64,000 nt of DNA, taken from the NCBI GenBank assembly GCA_018881555.1, contig JACAXG010000052.1, positions 3,038,001 to 3,102,000 of the forward strand. Direction: 5' to 3'. Within the stretch, counting starts at the first letter, position 1, and every line of letters starts with the position of its first letter. A program made the translations under genes and the position numbers. Under the pieces are notes generated by a model that saw nothing but the letters and a program-made list of their open reading frames with translations, was not told where the DNA came from and did not search any database. This DNA is from Amblyornis subalaris (lineage: Eukaryota; Chordata; Aves; Passeriformes; Ptilonorhynchidae). Shown piece by piece: positions 61,224-64,000 of this stretch.

Positions 61224-64000
61224 TCGGGCAGTGAATTACTTTGTGTGTCATTCCTTTCTCTGAAAAATGGTAGTAACATTGTCCATCAGCCTCACTTGGG
61301 TATTGAGAGAATAAATTCATAAATCTGAACTCTGTTCAGATTTTATGTTGATTCTCATAGTAAAGCCTATGAATTATAGATAAACCTGATAGTAATTGAG
61401 AATAAAGGGAAGATGGAGGTTTACTGCTTTGTTTGCTCTCTTTTTGTTCTTTCTGGTAGCACAAAAATGAATTGTTTATTAGTGTAGTCCTGAGGGTGAG
61501 ACCACTGGTGATTTCTGCTGCTCTCATAAATTGTGTTGGGCCCTTGAGATGCAGTTTTTAAAGTGGCCTTGGTTCACTTGTCATTTCTGAATCATAATTG
61601 TGTTAGACCCAAAAGCAAAGATTTTGATCCCAGTGGTGCAAGTACACTCATGCAAGCAAGCCTTGCACCTTCAGAGAATATCTTTAANTTTTGTGGGGTC
61701 CCACGTGGACACAAGTTTGACCATTTGAATCCAGTTGCAGCATTTAGTGTTTAAATCCACCAGTTTCAGTTTTTGCCCACACAAACAACACAGAACTATG
61801 TATGTCAGTGTTGGGTGGTTGGGGCTTCTCCTTAAAAAGCACTGGGATAGTGTAAGTGTGGTGTTCTGGAAGATGCTTTGTGTCTGGGATGCTTCACTTA
61901 TGATGTGACAAGGAAGTCAAGTTTCGGAATATATGTGAGTGGAAGTCTTCATTTGTTGACTTAACGTTTGAGCCCTTTAGCAGTGACATAACTTGGTGAT
62001 GTTAGTTGGTTTTCCAAAAGTAGCAGGGATAACTTGGTCGAACAGATTAATGGACAAATCTAACGGGCAGAGTCCAGTCCCTGTTCCCAGTCATGGATAT
62101 TTGCCACTTGTGTGAGTACCCCAGTTCAGCTGAGTTCTGGTGAATCATGCCAGGGAGGGCACTGGCACCTCTTAGCTCCCTAACCTGCTTCTCCATAGGG
62201 TTAGAGGTGTCACTGGCTTGGGATAGAGAGGGAAGAAGACAAACCTGCTGCCTTTATTAAATGCCTTCAGTACTTTATGTAAATGTGCTGGTCTTAAATC
62301 CATGGTTCTCAGAATCCTTTTTTCTCTTGTTCTTGTGCTTCTCATAGAAAAATGCATTTCCTGACTGCAACTGGAGAAAAGTGATAATGAAGATTATCCA
62401 ACTCTGTTGGAGTTTTCTGTGGTTTTGTATCATTACACAAGACCATATGTATGCATCACGGCGAGGCAACTAGGCCCGCACTTAACTTCAGCCTCACTGG
62501 CCTTTGGATATTTGGGGCTTCAAATTGGCGTGTAGAGGACTGAACTGTGTGGGTTTTATTCACAAAACTGAAGTCCATGAAGTCCATTTTGAAGATAGCT
62601 CAGACATAACATGTTGATGCTCTAGAGCACCACATTAAGTGCCTTCCAGCTGTAACTATTCCAAAACACTGTTTCCTGAGTGCTCTGTGATGTTCCTGTG
62701 TGTCCTGACCACACATGTATGTGGGAATCCTCAAAATGCTGACAGTATGTGTAAACTTAGAGTCTAGTAGCTTGGTTTTTAAAACACATTTATGGGAAAC
62801 TGCACAGAGGGGACTGATCCAGCCGAACTGGAACTGTTTGCCCGAATAAAATGTCTTGTGTACTCAAGGGCTCACAGAATCAGCCTCTTAATTGCAACAG
62901 TTCGCAAGTGTTAAGGAATTAGGCATGCCTGGACTTCTGAAAATCTCTGTTTAAGATATTTCTGTGTTTCAGTTTAATTTGTGTGAATATTGGAGTTGTG
63001 ATCATGTCAAAGGCATGTGAGAAATACTAAGGAGGAGGTACAGTATCCAACCTAATACCCATTAGGGGGGGAAAACACTAGCAACAGGCTGGGGGAAGGA
63101 CATACTTGCCAAGAATGGTGACTGAATGCCAAAGCTAAAGGTAAATATTAGGAGAAGAGAAAAGGAGAGGCGTTTAGACAAGGTGTTTTTCCTTGAGCAG
63201 TAGCTTTCTTTATGTGTTAAGTTTTATGAAACATGAAGTAGCCTCGGCTCGTCTAATAGACTCCACCAGCATAGTGTCAGTGTACCATGTCCAAAGAGAG
63301 AGATTTGTAGAATTGTTCAGTGCTTTAAAGCCTTATTCTTTCNGCAGACTCTTTTCCCAGTTCAGGTTCATTATGAAATCGCACCTTTTTGTTCCATTTC
63401 TTCCGTGTCTCTTTTCTTTTTTCTCTGTCCTTTGCCCTCTCGTTTCTGAGGGGCTGTTGTTAGTGGAAAAAAAGCACTATTTTCCAACATTTCTCGAGGT
63501 GACTGATGGGGAAAGGGGGAGGGGAAAAATCTTCCTTTCTTTTTTCCCACTTCAGGCTTCAGTTATTCTGTATGCTTTGAAGAACCTTGTAGCTTAACTG
63601 CAGGAATGGCCTGATTTCTTTTAGTGAAAATGCCTTCCAGTCATCTTCCCCAAACTGTGCAGCTTGGAGCACTGAAGTCTTTATTTTGAGGGAAGAGGAG
63701 GAAGTATAGGATTGCTTGGAGGGTTAAGGAACAAAGACCAGGACACTAGGGAAGGAGAAAACCAAAATCTAAAGGAGGCTGCTGCCATCTAGAGTCGAGA
63801 CCTGATGCTGTTTGCTTTTTCAGGAGTGGCATTCAAGTAATGTATGTGTGAAAACAGTAGTAGAGGAAAACCCCACGGAGCAATGGAACTGTTTTCTTTG
63901 CTTTTTATTTCAGCGGTAATAATGGGAACTTCTAAAAGTATTTTTGATTTTTAGTAAGTGCTTTTTTGTTTACATGTAATCTTAGTATATTGATTTGGAT

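Larger units (their letters stand above)
31717..64000 (+). other. KLF12: KLF12 intron (5' part), at least 32.3 kb
   Basis: No C2H2 finger motif (Cys-x2/4-Cys...His-x3-His with TGEKP linkers) is visible on either strand, so the finger exons lie beyond the window. The recognised contents are two MIR-like SINE remnants (32.34-32.48 and 39.19-39.37 kb), a minus-strand solo LTR (45.82-46.44 kb), an AAT/ATT microsatellite (56.36-56.50 kb) and A-rich tracts. All other stretches, for example 33-39, 40-45.8, 46.5-56.3 and 57-64 kb, hold only short chance reading frames. Some AT-rich blocks have the texture of conserved non-coding DNA, but this cannot be judged without alignment. Confidence 0.88.

Noticed and set aside
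31723..64000. Search for the KLF12 zinc-finger exons
   Set aside because: No C2H2 pattern or TGEKP-type linker seen on either strand; the exons probably lie downstream of the window.
1..64000. CRISPR arrays, operons or other prokaryotic systems, and tRNA/rRNA genes
   Set aside because: No regularly spaced direct repeats, no long bacterial-type reading frames and no cloverleaf or rRNA sequence seen; the window is vertebrate intron and exon.

Overview
This window is vertebrate nuclear DNA, almost certainly from a bird. It lies entirely inside one gene, KLF12 (Kruppel-like factor 12, also called AP-2rep), transcribed on the + strand. The bird assignment rests on CR1 retrotransposon pieces in several states of decay, avian-style LTRs, old MIR-type SINE remnants and no Alu, B1 or L1 material. 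I cannot name the species. Isolated single N bases occur every 1-2 kb, so this looks like a draft or ambiguity-masked assembly.

Layout: positions 1-15501 are the 3' part of a KLF12 intron. A large coding exon follows (15502-16048). It carries the PVDLS co-repressor motif, a Ser/Thr-rich stretch and a conserved Val/Pro-rich segment. Next come a 15.5 kb intron (16049-31580), a second coding exon of 136 bp (31581-31716) with an acidic IKSDSDDDD motif, and at least 32 kb of the following intron (31717-64000). The N-terminal coding exon(s) and the three C2H2 zinc fingers are not here and should lie outside the window. Splice phases agree: the first exon ends in phase 1, the second begins and completes that codon, and it leaves in phase 2.

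Intron content: a decayed CR1 and a (TG)25 tract lie just upstream of the first exon. A layered repeat cluster occupies about 29.4-30.85 kb, where an older dispersed repeat is interrupted by a 606 bp solo LTR with a perfect 6 bp target duplication and by a CR1 piece. A second solo LTR on the minus strand lies at 45.8-46.4 kb. Two MIR-like SINE remnants and a long AAT/ATT compound microsatellite (56.36-56.50 kb) complete the recognisable material. The rest is AT-rich intron in which I see no supported gene.

For follow-up: (a) a NAGNAG tandem acceptor on the large exon; (b) an in-frame read-through past that exon's donor, giving a 47-codon tail with a hydrophobic stretch, a stop, and overlapping AATAAA signals about 26 nt later. 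That is the architecture expected of a truncated KLF12 isoform with the CtBP motif but no zinc fingers. No prokaryotic-type system, CRISPR array or independent protein-coding gene was found.
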